Assembly: GCA_000961695.1 (NCBI GenBank)
Contig: LADW01000077.1
Coordinates: 1-64,000 of the forward strand
Direction of reading: 5' to 3'
From: Hyphomonadaceae bacterium BRH_c29
GTDB taxonomy: Bacteria > Pseudomonadota > Alphaproteobacteria > Caulobacterales > Hyphomonadaceae
Length of the DNA stretch: 64,000 nt
Every line of letters starts with the position of its first letter. Within the stretch, counting starts at the first letter, position 1. The position numbers were made by a program, and so were the translations under genes. Below, in pieces: positions 43,352 to 53,071 of the stretch. Below the pieces are notes generated by a model. It was not told where the DNA came from. It did not search any database and was given only the letters and a program-made list of their open reading frames with translations.

Positions 43352-45316
43352 TCAATTCCCGGCAGGTAGGTGCTGGTCCAGGAATTTCAGGCTGTTAAGC
43401 AGCACATTGTAGCGACCGACAGAGCTGCGCAGGTAGTGGTCTTCCCCGTCAACAGTTACAAATTCGAAGTCAGGCCTCTGCCGCAGGCTTGCTCGCAATT
43501 GATCGCTTTGCTCGTATGGGACGGTATCGTCTTCCTTGCTGGCAATCACGAGGATTGGCAGGTCATATTCGCTGCCACGGCGCGAAGGTGTGATCCGCTT
43601 TTTGTCTGAATCGTCAGAAAAGCGGTCGGCGCCAAGATACCGCTCAATGTCGTTCGCATAGAACGTGTGCGACGCGGCCTGTCCGGCAATCCCGAATGGG
43701 TTCGTCACGGCGTTTACCGCGACAACACATTTGACCGCACCCTCCGACTTTAGCGGCAACATAAGCGCTGAATAACCGCCATAACTGGCCCCAACGACAC
43801 AGGCGTCACCCAGCGTCGAGATGCCCTGATCAACCGCCCAAGCTGCACCATCTGCGACATCGAGAACCATTTTATCGCCGAACTCTCCATATCCGGCATC
43901 GCGGAAGTCGACGCCAAATCCCGCCGAACCGCGGAAGTTTGGCTGCAACACGGCATAACCCGCTGCTGCGTATGCCTGCGCCCACCAGTCGAACGCCAGC
44001 GTGTCGCGCGATTCCGGACCACCATGCGGCATAAGAATAAGTGGGAACGGCCCATCAGCCCGCGTCTTACCGGGCGGCAGCGTCAAATATCCGGGAATTT
44101 CAAGCCCGTCACGGGCAGTAAAGGAAACCGGCTCAATCGCGCCGAGCTTCTGGTCGCTCAGATGCGGCGCCACATTGCCAAGCGGCGAAAGCGCGCCGGA
44201 GCCGGGCTCGAACAGATAATAGTCTGCAGGCTTACCCGGAAACTCGACTTTCATAACCGTCATCGAGCGGTTATCGGACCAAGATTCAGCCGTAACCGAA
44301 GCCTCCGGAAATGCGCCAGAAATTGCTTCGACCTGGCCCTTCAGATTCACGTCTTCGAGTATCTGAACCGTGAAATCATCGGGATATTCATACCCCACAA
44401 CATTGCGCATCCGCTTGTCGATCACCGGCCCCACAAGGCCTCTGCGATCATCGATAGGCAACAACGCCCCATCGCTCAGCGCCATGCGAAACAAGCCATA
44501 GGGTTCGCCCTCAGATAGGAAGACGATCAGGTTTTCTCCGCTGACATCAAGCCCCCAAACGGAGAGCGGATTAAACTCCAATCGCTCGCGGGCAAAGATT
44601 GTCTTGCCCCCTGCGCTGACCGAAAGCTCATGCCCGAGAGTTCCTTTGTCCTGATACTTAACCTCAGCGACAAAATCCCCTTCCGGAGTCAGAATGGCAC
44701 CGACCACATTCTGGGTCGCCTTTTTCTTGATCTTGGAGCGCCCGGTGGCCAAGTTCACATCCATCAAATTGTACACGATTTTCGGCGCCAGCTGAATCGC
44801 GCGGCCAGCATTGCCCTGATCTTCTTCCTGGGTCACGAGCGCGAAGAGGGCCCTGTCATCTTTGGACGGTACAATTGCCGCAAGGTCATTGGTATCCACC
44901 CAGGCGCGGTTATCCCGCAACAACATCACGGGTTTGGGGTCTTTGATGTTGAAGGCAACCGCGCGCTCGAACGTATAGTCCTGCCGTCCGCTGGACACCT
45001 GCAGGTTTTCAAAAGCCTCGATGTCGAGGATCAGCGTTTCATTGTTTGCCCAGTAGTGGTCAACCAGACGGACATCCGCCATTTTTGGCAACACCACCGC
45101 GTCGCCGCCATTCATCAGGTCGAAAACACAGATTGTGTGCAGGTTCAAAGGCGAGCATTCTGCCGCCAAGTGTGACCCATCCGGCGACAATTGCGGGTTG
45201 CCGATGGAATCCGCCCGGCCGAACAGTTCCGCCAATTCGGCTGGTGTTTCAGCCATCACCGGCCCTGCAGACAAGATCGACGCACAGGCCGAAGCCAAAA
45301 AATATCCTGCTTTCAC
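43352..45316 (-). CDS. S9C-type prolyl oligopeptidase family peptidase, second copy
   Basis: A 654-residue secreted peptidase. Signal peptide: YFLASACASILSAGPVMAE. Beta-propeller (NPQLSPDGSHLAAECSPLN) then alpha/beta-hydrolase with Ser in CVVGASYGGYSALM, Asp in VIASKEDDTVPYEQS and His in VDGEDHYLRSS. It resembles the gene at 9044-10999 in length and motifs and is probably a paralogue. It starts at GTG (45316). Its Shine-Dalgarno (GGGAG) lies inside the 3' arm of a strong hairpin (45324-45362), so translation may be restrained. clpB ends 76 bp upstream on the same strand, so read-through after heat shock is possible. Confidence 0.9.
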   Translation of the reverse strand: MKAGYFLASACASILSAGPVMAETPAELAELFGRADSIGNPQLSPDGSHLAAECSPLNLHTICVFDLMNGGDAVVLPKMADVRLVDHYWANNETLILDIEAFENLQVSSGRQDYTFERAVAFNIKDPKPVMLLRDNRAWVDTNDLAAIVPSKDDRALFALVTQEEDQGNAGRAIQLAPKIVYNLMDVNLATGRSKIKKKATQNVVGAILTPEGDFVAEVKYQDKGTLGHELSVSAGGKTIFARERLEFNPLSVWGLDVSGENLIVFLSEGEPYGLFRMALSDGALLPIDDRRGLVGPVIDKRMRNVVGYEYPDDFTVQILEDVNLKGQVEAISGAFPEASVTAESWSDNRSMTVMKVEFPGKPADYYLFEPGSGALSPLGNVAPHLSDQKLGAIEPVSFTARDGLEIPGYLTLPPGKTRADGPFPLILMPHGGPESRDTLAFDWWAQAYAAAGYAVLQPNFRGSAGFGVDFRDAGYGEFGDKMVLDVADGAAWAVDQGISTLGDACVVGASYGGYSALMLPLKSEGAVKCVVAVNAVTNPFGIAGQAASHTFYANDIERYLGADRFSDDSDKKRITPSRRGSEYDLPILVIASKEDDTVPYEQSDQLRASLRQRPDFEFVTVDGEDHYLRSSVGRYNVLLNSLKFLDQHLPAGN

Positions 45317-45323
45317 AATATCA

Positions 45324-45362
45324 CTCCCGCATCCTTACCCGACAAGGGTACGAATGCGGGAG
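45324..45362 (-). promoter_or_regulatory. Hairpin masking the Shine-Dalgarno of the S9 peptidase gene
   Basis: CTCCCGCAT-cct-TACCC-GACAA-GGGTA-cga-ATGCGGGAG: 9-bp and 5-bp stems around a symmetric 3x3 internal loop. On the minus strand the last stem strand contains the GGGAG that would be the ribosome binding site 8 nt before the GTG start. No T-tract follows, so it is not a standard terminator. Confidence 0.6.
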
Positions 45363-45392
45363 CGATCAATCAAGCATTGAATTGCGCGCGTA

Positions 45393-48008
45393 TCAGTTGA
45401 GCGCAGCCGTTCCCTTGGCGAAATCGTTGGGTACGCCATTGATTGAGAGCTGGTCGCCCTCCACGTCGATATGGATGGTTTCGCCATCATGGATGCGGCC
45501 TTCCAGCAGCAGCCGGGCCAGAGGGTCCTGCAGCTCTTTCTGGATGACCCGCTTCAGCGGACGCGCGCCATAGACCGGGTCATAGCCACGCGCCGCCAGC
45601 CAGTTGCGGGCTCCAAGGCTCATGTCCACTTTCATCTTCCGGTCCTTCAGGAGGCCTTCGAGGCGCTCCATCTGGATATCGACGATATGGTCGATCTCGC
45701 CGCGGCCGAGCCGCTTGAAGAACACGATCTCGTCGATCCGGTTGATGAATTCCGGCCGGAAGTGCATCCGGATCGCGCCCATTACCGCTTCTTTTGCAGA
45801 CGCGGAAATCTCACCCTCTTCGCCTGAGGCCAGTGCATCGGCACCGAGGTTCGACGTCATGATGATGATCGTGTTCTTGAAGTCCACGGTCCGGCCTTGA
45901 CCATCGGTCAAGCGGCCATCGTCCAGCACCTGCAACAGCGTGTTGAACAGATCCGGGTGGGCCTTCTCGACCTCATCGAACAGGACAACCTGGTAAGGTC
46001 GACGCCGGACAGCCTCCGTCAGCACGCCGCCCTCGTCATAGCCGACATAGCCGGGAGGCGCACCAATCAGTCTGGCCACGGAATGTTTCTCCGAGAACTC
46101 GGACATATCGAGGCGCAGGATTGCCGTGTCGTCGTCGAACATGAACTCGGCAAGCGCCTTGGTGAGCTCGGTCTTGCCAACACCGGTCGGGCCGACGAAC
46201 AGGAACGAGCCAATGGGCCGGTGCGGGTCCTGCAGACCCGCACGCGCCCGGCGTACGGCATTCGATACGGCTTCGAGGGCCGGATCCTGGCCGACCACCC
46301 GCTTGCGCAGGGCATCTTCCATATGGAGTAGCTTCTCACGCTCGCCTTCCATCATCTTGTCGACAGGAATGCCCGTCCACTTGGAGACAACCGCCGCGAT
46401 ATCTTCAGGCTTCACGACTTCGGAAACGACGCCGCCACCGCTGTCCTCACTGCCTTCGGTATCCTTGATCAGTTTTTCGAGCGCAGGGATCGTCGCAAAC
46501 TTCAGCTCGGATGCCTTGCCAAGATCGCCCTGACGCTGAGCTTCGGCCATGTCGGCATAAGCCCGGTCGAGCTGTTCCTTGGCAGAGGCCGCACCTTTGA
46601 GCTTATCCTTCTCGGCGCTCCACGCCATGGTCAGCTCATCGGAATGCGCCTGAAGCTCGCCGATTTCCTCTTCCAGAGTTTTCAGCCGGTCCTGAGAAGC
46701 CGCATCCTTTTCCTTCTTCAACGCTTCGACTTCGATCTTCAGCTGCAGCAAGCGGCGGTCGATCTCGTCGAGTTCTTCGGGCTTGGAGTCGACCTGCATG
46801 CGCAGGCGCGAGGACGCCTCGTCCATCAGGTCGATGGCCTTGTCCGGCAGGAAGCGGTCCGTGATGTAACGGTTCGACAGGTTTGCTGCTGCAACGATCG
46901 CCGCATCCGACACGCGCACGCCATGATGGGCTTCATAGCGGCCCTTCAGGCCACGGAGGATAGAGATCGTGTCTTCCACGGTCGGCTCGTCCACGAACAC
47001 AGCCATGAAGCGGCGCGCGAGCGCTGGGTCGCCCTCGACATATTTTCGGTACTCGTCCAACGTGGTCGCGCCGACACAGTGCAGCTCACCGCGCGCCAGC
47101 GCAGGTTTCAGCAGGTTCGACGCGTCCATTGCGCCGTCGCCCTTCCCTGCCCCGACCAGCGTGTGCATTTCGTCGATGAATAGGACGACGCCGCCCTCTG
47201 CCTGCTGAACTTCGTTCAGCACGGCTTTCAGGCGCTCTTCGAATTCACCACGGAATTTCGCCCCGGCAATCAGCGCGCCCATGTCCAGCGCAAGCAGGCG
47301 TTTGCCTTTCAGGCTTTCCGGCACATCGCCATTGACGATACGCAAGGCGAGGCCTTCAGCGATGGCTGTCTTACCGACGCCCGGTTCACCAATGAGGACA
47401 GGATTGTTCTTGGTCCGGCGCGAAAGCACCTGGATCGTCCGGCGGATTTCCTCGTCGCGGCCAATCACCGGATCGAGCTTGCCGTCGCGAGCGTCCTGGG
47501 TCAGGTCACGCGCATATTTCTTGAGGGCCTCATAGCCTTCTTCGGCATTGGCGGTGTCGGCCGTGCGGCCCTGCCGCAGCTGTGCGATGGCGTCTTCCAG
47601 CCCCTTCGCCGTAACGCCAGCATTCTTCAGAACATCTGCCGCTGGATCACCCGACAGGCCGGCAAGCGCCAGCAGGAGGCGTTCGTTGGTAACAAAAGAG
47701 TCACCGGCCTTCTTGGCACCGGCTTCAGCGTCCTGGAACAGTTTCGCGCCGGATTGCTCCAGCCGCAGGCCGGTATTTGAACCGGAGACTTTCGGCAGCT
47801 TTGCGATGGCGGCGTCCACGCCCTGGACAACCAGTTCGGGCCGGCCACCGCTGGCACGGATGAGGTTCACGGCCATCTGGTCGCGATCCTCGAGCATTTG
47901 TTTCAGAACATGGGACGGCGTCAGAACCTGATGGCCCGCCGCCAAGGCTGCCGTCTGGGCAGCCTGAATGATAGCGCGTGCGCGCTCGGTGTATTGCTCA
48001 ATATTCAT
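45393..48008 (-). CDS. clpB: ATP-dependent disaggregase ClpB
   Basis: An 871-residue Hsp100. N-terminal repeats ([20 protein letters not shown]), NBD1 Walker A in [20 protein letters not shown], middle coiled-coil domain ([20 protein letters not shown]), and NBD2 Walker A in [20 protein letters not shown]. The coiled-coil M domain separates ClpB from ClpA/ClpC. It works with DnaK to rescue aggregated proteins. The 205-bp upstream gap has no sigma-32 promoter I would trust. Order DUF4167-clpB downstream of prmC matches other alphaproteobacteria. Confidence 0.97.
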   Translation of the reverse strand: MNIEQYTERARAIIQAAQTAALAAGHQVLTPSHVLKQMLEDRDQMAVNLIRASGGRPELVVQGVDAAIAKLPKVSGSNTGLRLEQSGAKLFQDAEAGAKKAGDSFVTNERLLLALAGLSGDPAADVLKNAGVTAKGLEDAIAQLRQGRTADTANAEEGYEALKKYARDLTQDARDGKLDPVIGRDEEIRRTIQVLSRRTKNNPVLIGEPGVGKTAIAEGLALRIVNGDVPESLKGKRLLALDMGALIAGAKFRGEFEERLKAVLNEVQQAEGGVVLFIDEMHTLVGAGKGDGAMDASNLLKPALARGELHCVGATTLDEYRKYVEGDPALARRFMAVFVDEPTVEDTISILRGLKGRYEAHHGVRVSDAAIVAAANLSNRYITDRFLPDKAIDLMDEASSRLRMQVDSKPEELDEIDRRLLQLKIEVEALKKEKDAASQDRLKTLEEEIGELQAHSDELTMAWSAEKDKLKGAASAKEQLDRAYADMAEAQRQGDLGKASELKFATIPALEKLIKDTEGSEDSGGGVVSEVVKPEDIAAVVSKWTGIPVDKMMEGEREKLLHMEDALRKRVVGQDPALEAVSNAVRRARAGLQDPHRPIGSFLFVGPTGVGKTELTKALAEFMFDDDTAILRLDMSEFSEKHSVARLIGAPPGYVGYDEGGVLTEAVRRRPYQVVLFDEVEKAHPDLFNTLLQVLDDGRLTDGQGRTVDFKNTIIIMTSNLGADALASGEEGEISASAKEAVMGAIRMHFRPEFINRIDEIVFFKRLGRGEIDHIVDIQMERLEGLLKDRKMKVDMSLGARNWLAARGYDPVYGARPLKRVIQKELQDPLARLLLEGRIHDGETIHIDVEGDQLSINGVPNDFAKGTAALN

Positions 48009-48156
48009 ATGTTATCCCCTTTCGAAGGCAGATCGGATCGCAGGCATCGGCACCCCGCTCAGCAGCAGTGCCTTTCCCGTTACAGCTCATGTGGGAACAT
48101 ATTCCGGTCTTACAACTCCCCTGCGACGGGAAAGCCCAGACACAGGATCAGACAAG

Positions 48157-48187
48157 AAAAAGCCCGGTGGCCAGAGGCGCACCGGGC
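48157..48187 (-). terminator. Intrinsic terminator after DUF4167 gene
   Basis: Minus strand GCCCGGTG-CGCCTCTGGC-CACCGGGC followed by TTTTTCTTG: 8-bp GC-rich stem and T-tract, 27 bp after the DUF4167 stop. It separates the prfA-DUF4167 unit from clpB. Confidence 0.88.
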
Positions 48188-48213
48188 AAATGGGATTGAC
48201 TGAATGCTGCAGC

Positions 48214-48888
48214 CTAGTCGGTCGTCTCGGCAGGCACTTCCGCACCCTCGTCCGAGGATTTGCGACGGCCGCGCGAAAGCGTTTTCATCACGCCATCCGC
48301 CGGGTCGGAGTCTTTCGACTCTTCCTTGTCCTGTTTCTTGTAGGGCTTGCGGCGAGCGGGCTTGCGCCGCGGCTCTTTTTCCGCATCGGACGATGCTTCC
48401 GTATCATCGGACGATTCATTTTCGTCGATCACACGCATGGCGTCGTCGTCGCGGTCGCCTTCAGAGGGAGCGGCGTCACGGCGTTCAACATTGGCTTCGG
48501 TGCCGGTCTCAGCGACCTCATCCTCGTCCTGGTTCTGGTCGTCCGAATTGTCATCGCCGTCATTGCGGGAATTGTCGCGGTCGTCGCGGCGGCCCTGGTC
48601 CCGATCGTCGCGATTGTTACGCGGTTGCTGCTGGCGGTCCCGCGCTTCTGTCTGTTTGGCAACGATCCGCTGGTAGTGTTCGGCGAACTGATAATAAGCC
48701 TCGGACAGGATGCGGTCGCCACTGGTATGGGCGTCACGGGCATACTGCTGGTACTTTTCAAGCACCTGCTGGGCCGATCCACGGATTTTTACGTCCGGGC
48801 CGACAGATTCGAAATGCCGGTTGGGATTGTTGAAATTGTTCTGGTTGTTACCGCCTGTCCGGCGGTTGCGCCCACGTGAGCGTTTCAT
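48214..48888 (-). CDS. DUF4167 protein with long disordered tail
   Basis: About 224 residues. The conserved N-terminal part is MKRSRGRNRR, an Asn-rich linker, and FESVGPDVKIRGSAQQVLEK plus YQQYARDAHTSGDRILSEAY, the DUF4167 core. The rest (from about residue 85) is low complexity, rich in Asp, Arg and Glu, e.g. RRDDRDNSRNDGDDNSDDQN. Basic N-terminus and tail suggest RNA or protein binding, but no function is established. It sits downstream of prmC as in many alphaproteobacteria and is closed by its own terminator. Confidence 0.86.
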   Translation of the reverse strand: MKRSRGRNRRTGGNNQNNFNNPNRHFESVGPDVKIRGSAQQVLEKYQQYARDAHTSGDRILSEAYYQFAEHYQRIVAKQTEARDRQQQPRNNRDDRDQGRRDDRDNSRNDGDDNSDDQNQDEDEVAETGTEANVERRDAAPSEGDRDDDAMRVIDENESSDDTEASSDAEKEPRRKPARRKPYKKQDKEESKDSDPADGVMKTLSRGRRKSSDEGAEVPAETTD

Positions 48889-49086
48889 GAAGTCAGTCCC
48901 ATGTTTCATGGCCTGCGTGTCTTTGCAGGCAGTTCCTGTCGCGCTGGCCTCTAATTCAGCTGGCCACAGCCCCTATTTTTGCGCGAATTCTGTGATCGAA
49001 GAGGGACACCAAAGGAACCCGCTCATCTCGTTTCACACGATTCTTCTATCCTGTAACGCTTTCACCGCCAAGCGAAAATGTGAGTG

Positions 49087-49947
49087 TCAACTTTCGCGCT
49101 TCTGCGCCCAAACGGCACGATCATTCCCGCCAAGGTCTCTTGCCGAGCCGATTCCGGTAAAATCTGCCGCCTCAAGCAGTCCGGACACGGTCTCCTTCTG
49201 GTCATATCCGATCTCGAAGACCAGCCAGGCGCCCGGCTTTAGGCGGCTTTCCGCCAGCGCCACGATCTCACGATAGGCATTCAGCCCGTCCGCGCCGCCA
49301 TCCAGCGCCTTCATCGGGTCATGCGCGCGCACTTCCGGGGAAAGGCCCGCAATCTCGCCGCTCGCAATATAAGGCGGGTTGGAAATGACCAGGTCGGACT
49401 GTTCCCAGCCGGACCAATCGGCCCAGCTGCCCTCGAACAGGCCTGCCCGCCCGGAAAGCCCCAGCGCCGCAAAATTCTCACGCGCAAGGCTCGCCGCTTC
49501 CGGGCTCGCCTCCACGCCGACGCCGCGCGCGTCCGGTCTCAGATGAAGCAGGGCCGCAAGCATGCAACCACTGCCGGTGCCGAGATCCGCAAGGCTGACC
49601 ACCTCCCCTTGCGGGATCAGCGCCAGCGCGGCTTCCACCACCGTTTCGCTGTCCGGCCGAGGAATGAGGGCGCGGCCATCGGAACGGATTTCCAGCCCGT
49701 AAAAATCCGTACTGCCCACGATATGCTGCAACGGTTCGCGCCTGATCCGACGCTCAACCGCCGCCAGGAAATTTTCCTCGACAGGCTTCGGAACCGGCGA
49801 TGCCCCTGCGGAGATCAATGCCGCCCGCGTATCCCCGCGGACATGCAACATCAACTGCACAGCATTCTGGCGGGCGCTCTCGACACCGGCATCGTGAAAC
49901 CGCTGCGCGGCCGACCGGATAAGTTGATCGAAGGTAGGTTTGGGCAT
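49087..49947 (-). CDS. prmC: Release factor glutamine methyltransferase PrmC
   Basis: A 286-residue class I methyltransferase for the Gln of the GGQ motif in release factors. The catalytic NPPY is in LVISNPPYIASGEIAGL; the SAM motif is VVSLADLGTGSGCMLAALLH; the N-terminal helical domain has LQHIVGSTDFYGLEI. Start could be ATG at 49947 (sharing TGATG with the previous stop) or GTG at 49950 (GTGA). Usually it directly follows prfA, but here a retropepsin-like gene lies between them. Confidence 0.95.
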   Translation of the reverse strand: MPKPTFDQLIRSAAQRFHDAGVESARQNAVQLMLHVRGDTRAALISAGASPVPKPVEENFLAAVERRIRREPLQHIVGSTDFYGLEIRSDGRALIPRPDSETVVEAALALIPQGEVVSLADLGTGSGCMLAALLHLRPDARGVGVEASPEAASLARENFAALGLSGRAGLFEGSWADWSGWEQSDLVISNPPYIASGEIAGLSPEVRAHDPMKALDGGADGLNAYREIVALAESRLKPGAWLVFEIGYDQKETVSGLLEAADFTGIGSARDLGGNDRAVWAQKRES

Positions 49948-50825
49948 CACTCCAGAGGTTCCAACCAGACCTTGTTCTGCGGAAAGTCGATAACCATCCG
50001 GAACCTGCGCAACACTGACAGACCGATGTTCACGTCCGCCCCGTCGGAAGCCTCACCGACCGCTGCGACCAGGTCATGCAGCTCCACCCCGCCAAGGTTC
50101 AAAGTGTCGACGCGAACCAGAGTTCGTTCGACCTGCCCGCCCACTCCTCCACCTTGCTTTGTACCCAGGACATTGCCTTCGGTCAGCAAGCCCAGCTTCT
50201 CCGCAAATGTTTTACTCAGCAGGATCTCGTTTCCGTTGCCGACATCGAAATCGGCCGCTACGGGGCCTCTATTATTGATCTGCACCGGAACCTGCTTGAT
50301 CCCGTTCGCGTCGGACAGGGGCAACATGACACCTCCTGGCTCGGCATCTCGCCGGACTTGCCGGAAGATGCCGGCGTCAACATCCAGCAGGTAGCGTCCG
50401 TTGTCGAACAGCTCACGTCCCATGACCGCGTGGAGCGGCTCGCCTATGAGGCGGCGGGAAATCTCCCCAAGATCGATGAGGATCACGACCTGGTCTGACA
50501 ATACGGAACCGGCCGCCGATATCTCGACCCCTTCGGCGAGCTGAACGTCCTGGGTGCCCGCGCCCGTTCCCTTGATTTGTTCATTCCCAGCGGCTGCAAG
50601 GCCTATCCGTGAAGCAAATGCGGCATCGACAAGGGTCATCTCGGCGCCCGAATCCAGGAGCGCCTCCACGGGATATCCATTCACGGCGATGGGCAGGAAG
50701 ATGCGGTCGCCGGACACACGGATGTCGCGCGCCTGCAACTCCGCAGGTTGTGAGACACATGCCGCAAGAAACAACAAACAACCGAGAAAACCTGATGCCG
50801 CCTTCACATCAACCTCCACCTTCAT
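49947..50825 (-). CDS. Two-domain retropepsin-like aspartyl protease lipoprotein
   Basis: A 292-residue exported protein. Lipobox: FLGCLLFLAACVS. Domain 1 holds the retropepsin signature VEALLDSGAEMTLVDAAF (D-S-G) with a later LHAVMGRELFD. Domain 2 has VAADFDVGNGNEILLSKTF (D-V-G) and VNIGLSVLRRFRMVIDF. Two retropepsin-like domains in one chain recall pepsin-like pairing. The first site is close to canonical D-T/S-G; the second lacks the Thr/Ser. It may be a periplasmic protease with unknown target or a peptide-binding form. It lies between prfA (47 bp) and prmC (overlap), an unusual insertion in that operon. Confidence 0.8.
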   Translation of the reverse strand: MKVEVDVKAASGFLGCLLFLAACVSQPAELQARDIRVSGDRIFLPIAVNGYPVEALLDSGAEMTLVDAAFASRIGLAAAGNEQIKGTGAGTQDVQLAEGVEISAAGSVLSDQVVILIDLGEISRRLIGEPLHAVMGRELFDNGRYLLDVDAGIFRQVRRDAEPGGVMLPLSDANGIKQVPVQINNRGPVAADFDVGNGNEILLSKTFAEKLGLLTEGNVLGTKQGGGVGGQVERTLVRVDTLNLGGVELHDLVAAVGEASDGADVNIGLSVLRRFRMVIDFPQNKVWLEPLE

Positions 50826-50872
50826 TCAGCAATTGTCATGTAACCGCGCAAACACCGAAGCACTGAAGCCGT

Positions 50873-51949
50873 TTAGCCCACTGACTCCATCGCGGCGAGC
50901 TTCATGGCCTGATCTTCCGTGATCAGCGCCTGGACCACATCCTGCAGCTTGTCGCCAGCAATGATCCGGTCCAGCGAATACAGGGTGAGACCGATCCGGT
51001 GGTCTGTAACGCGGTTTTCCGGATAATTGTAAGTCCGCACCTTCTGGCTCCGGTCGCCCGAGCCGATCTGGCTCGCACGCGCTTCGGCACGCTCTGCGTC
51101 AGCTTCGGCGCGCTGCTTCTCGTAGAGGCGGATCTTCAGCTGCTCCATCGCCTTCTCCCGGTTGACGTGCTGGGACTTCTCCGAGCTGGTCACCATGATG
51201 TTGGTCGGCAAGTGAAGGATACGCACGGCGGAGTCGGTCGTGTTGACGTGCTGCCCGCCTGCCCCGGATGAGCGCATTGTATCAATACGGATGTCTTCCG
51301 GCCGGATGTCGATCTCGATATTTTCCGGCGCCGGCAGCACGGCCACGGTCGCAGCGGACGTATGAATACGGCCCTGCGTCTCGGTAGCCGGAACGCGCTG
51401 GACGCGGTGAACGCCGCTTTCCCACTTCATGTGCCCGAACACGCCGTCGCCCGAAACGTTCGCAACGATTTCCTTGTAGCCGCCCGCATCACCCGCCGAC
51501 GCGTCAACCACGTCGACTTTCCAACCCATCAGCTGGGCATAGCGGGTATACATGCGGTAGAGATCGCCAGCGAATATCGCCGCCTCGTCGCCGCCCGTAC
51601 CAGCGCGAATTTCGAGTACAATGTCGGCCGTGTCATCGACATCTTTCGGCAGCAACAGGATCTGCATTTCCTGCTCAAGCGCCGGGAGCTTGTCCTTCAG
51701 GTCCTCGATTTCCATCTCGGCCAGCTCGGCCATTTCCCGGTCGCCGCCCGACAGCATCGCTTCGGCCTCTTTCAGCCCTTTGCGTGAGGTGAGCAGCTCG
51801 CGCGCCTTCTCGACGACGGGCTTCAGCTCCGCATGCTCTTTCGAGAGCGCAATAATCTCTGCCGTGTCGGAGGCCGCGCCCATGCGCGCCTCGACTTCTT
51901 CGAAACGATCGATCACCTGCTGGAGGCGGGTATTGGAAATGCTAGCCAT
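50873..51949 (-). CDS. prfA: Peptide chain release factor 1
   Basis: A 358-residue class I release factor. Peptidyl-tRNA hydrolysis motif GGQ in [20 protein letters not shown]. The PxT-type codon-reading segment is in [21 protein letters not shown]-terminal coiled-coil begins [18 protein letters not shown]. It ends translation at UAA and UAG. It starts the prfA-retropepsin-prmC-DUF4167 unit; GC-rich gap upstream contains no gene for 159 bp. Confidence 0.96.
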   Translation of the reverse strand: MASISNTRLQQVIDRFEEVEARMGAASDTAEIIALSKEHAELKPVVEKARELLTSRKGLKEAEAMLSGGDREMAELAEMEIEDLKDKLPALEQEMQILLLPKDVDDTADIVLEIRAGTGGDEAAIFAGDLYRMYTRYAQLMGWKVDVVDASAGDAGGYKEIVANVSGDGVFGHMKWESGVHRVQRVPATETQGRIHTSAATVAVLPAPENIEIDIRPEDIRIDTMRSSGAGGQHVNTTDSAVRILHLPTNIMVTSSEKSQHVNREKAMEQLKIRLYEKQRAEADAERAEARASQIGSGDRSQKVRTYNYPENRVTDHRIGLTLYSLDRIIAGDKLQDVVQALITEDQAMKLAAMESVG

Positions 51950-52108
51950 GGCGAGCCTCTCTAGAGACGTTTAGGTCAACAGGTAAGCCCCTTCAGGCGG
52001 TTAGTCCCTTCCAAAGGATTAATCCCGCCGGGCCGATTTCCAGGCCGGGTTAGCCATAACTTTCATTTTGCGGAGTATAAGGCCCCCAGAACGTGGAAAG
52101 TAGGGTCT

Positions 52109-52594
52109 GTGAGACTTGCACTGATCATATCGGCAATTTTTTGCCTCGTCGGCATGAGTACATGCACGATCTCGATCTGGTCATATGACAAGGCCAGCAA
52201 TGCCGAGCGTGTCACCTTCATCGAGAAGGAAACAATGAAGCTCGCAAGCAAGCGCAGCGTCCGGCAGACTCTTTTGTCCCGCATATTCGAAGTCCAGGGG
52301 AACGGCTCCAGCCGGACGGGCGAAGTACAGATCCTTCTGGATGTCTTCGATGGTGACAATTTCAGGTCCAGCGCCGCGAAGAAGGAACGCATTCAGTCCG
52401 CCTGCAAGGACTATCTGCGCACAGGTCTGGCCCACAATGAAATCAGCACGACCGTGGTGCTACGCCGGGCCACCAGCTCGATCAAAATGGACGGCTCCGC
52501 CACAGCCTACGACATCAAGCAGCGGAGCCAGGTGCTGGACCGCTACAAGCTGACGCCAGACATCTGCAAACAGGAACTGGATCTGACCTCCTAG
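52109..52594 (+). CDS. Hypothetical exported protein
   Basis: A 161-residue protein starting at GTG (52109). N-terminal hydrophobic segment: LALIISAIFCLVGMSTCTIS, a probable signal peptide or anchor. The rest is mixed, with FEVQGNGSSRTGEVQILLDV and KRSQVLDRYK-like charged parts. No family recognised. An alternative ATG at 52154 would cut the signal in half, which makes the GTG more likely. It overlaps the MAPEG gene end to end by 4 nt (CTAG). Confidence 0.6.
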   Translation: MRLALIISAIFCLVGMSTCTISIWSYDKASNAERVTFIEKETMKLASKRSVRQTLLSRIFEVQGNGSSRTGEVQILLDVFDGDNFRSSAAKKERIQSACKDYLRTGLAHNEISTTVVLRRATSSIKMDGSATAYDIKQRSQVLDRYKLTPDICKQELDLTS

Positions 52595-53019
52595 GTGAGG
52601 ATGCGGATCACTTCCTTGCCGGCCAGCACAAACAGGGTGAGCGAGGCTAGCGCGAACACCATGAACCGGAGCGTCACTTTCGGCGACAGGATCTGCACGA
52701 ACGAGTGCACCACGCGCAAGCCAACATAAATCCAGGCGATCAGCGTGGCCAGATGGTCAGCCCCGCCGGTCAGGGCAGCGAAGAACATCAGGGCGTAGAA
52801 GATCGTCGGCTGTTCGTGCAGGTGATTGTAATTGTCAGCCACCGAGCGGACATTTGGTGGCATCCGGTCAACATAAGTACCGGGATGGCGCGCTTCGTCC
52901 GGGTTGATCTGCGCCTTCTGCATGGCCGGAATGCGTGTCGCATACATCCAGAGCCACATGACGAGCGTCCAGACGACAAGCGCCAGAACCGGATTCAGGA
53001 ATTCAACGTTCTGCAACAT
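52591..53019 (-). CDS. MAPEG-family membrane protein
   Basis: A 142-residue, four-helix membrane protein of the MAPEG family. First helix: LNPVLALVVWTLVMWLWMYA; the conserved loop YNHLHEQPTIFYALMFFAAL matches the E-x-P-x-F/L pattern, and IAWIYVGLRVVHSFVQ follows. MAPEG proteins include glutathione transferases and eicosanoid enzymes; bacterial ones are of unknown substrate. Standing alone, convergent with the hypothetical gene. Confidence 0.9.
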   Translation of the reverse strand: MLQNVEFLNPVLALVVWTLVMWLWMYATRIPAMQKAQINPDEARHPGTYVDRMPPNVRSVADNYNHLHEQPTIFYALMFFAALTGGADHLATLIAWIYVGLRVVHSFVQILSPKVTLRFMVFALASLTLFVLAGKEVIRILT

Positions 53020-53071
53020 GGGTAATGCCCTCCCTAAGCACTGTTTTTTCTAAGCTTACTGCGCCTCTTGC

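Noticed and set aside
48009-48150. Sigma-32 promoter for clpB
   Set aside because: GTTGTAA and CCCACAT are at tolerable spacing but both differ from the heat-shock consensus; not strong enough to list.
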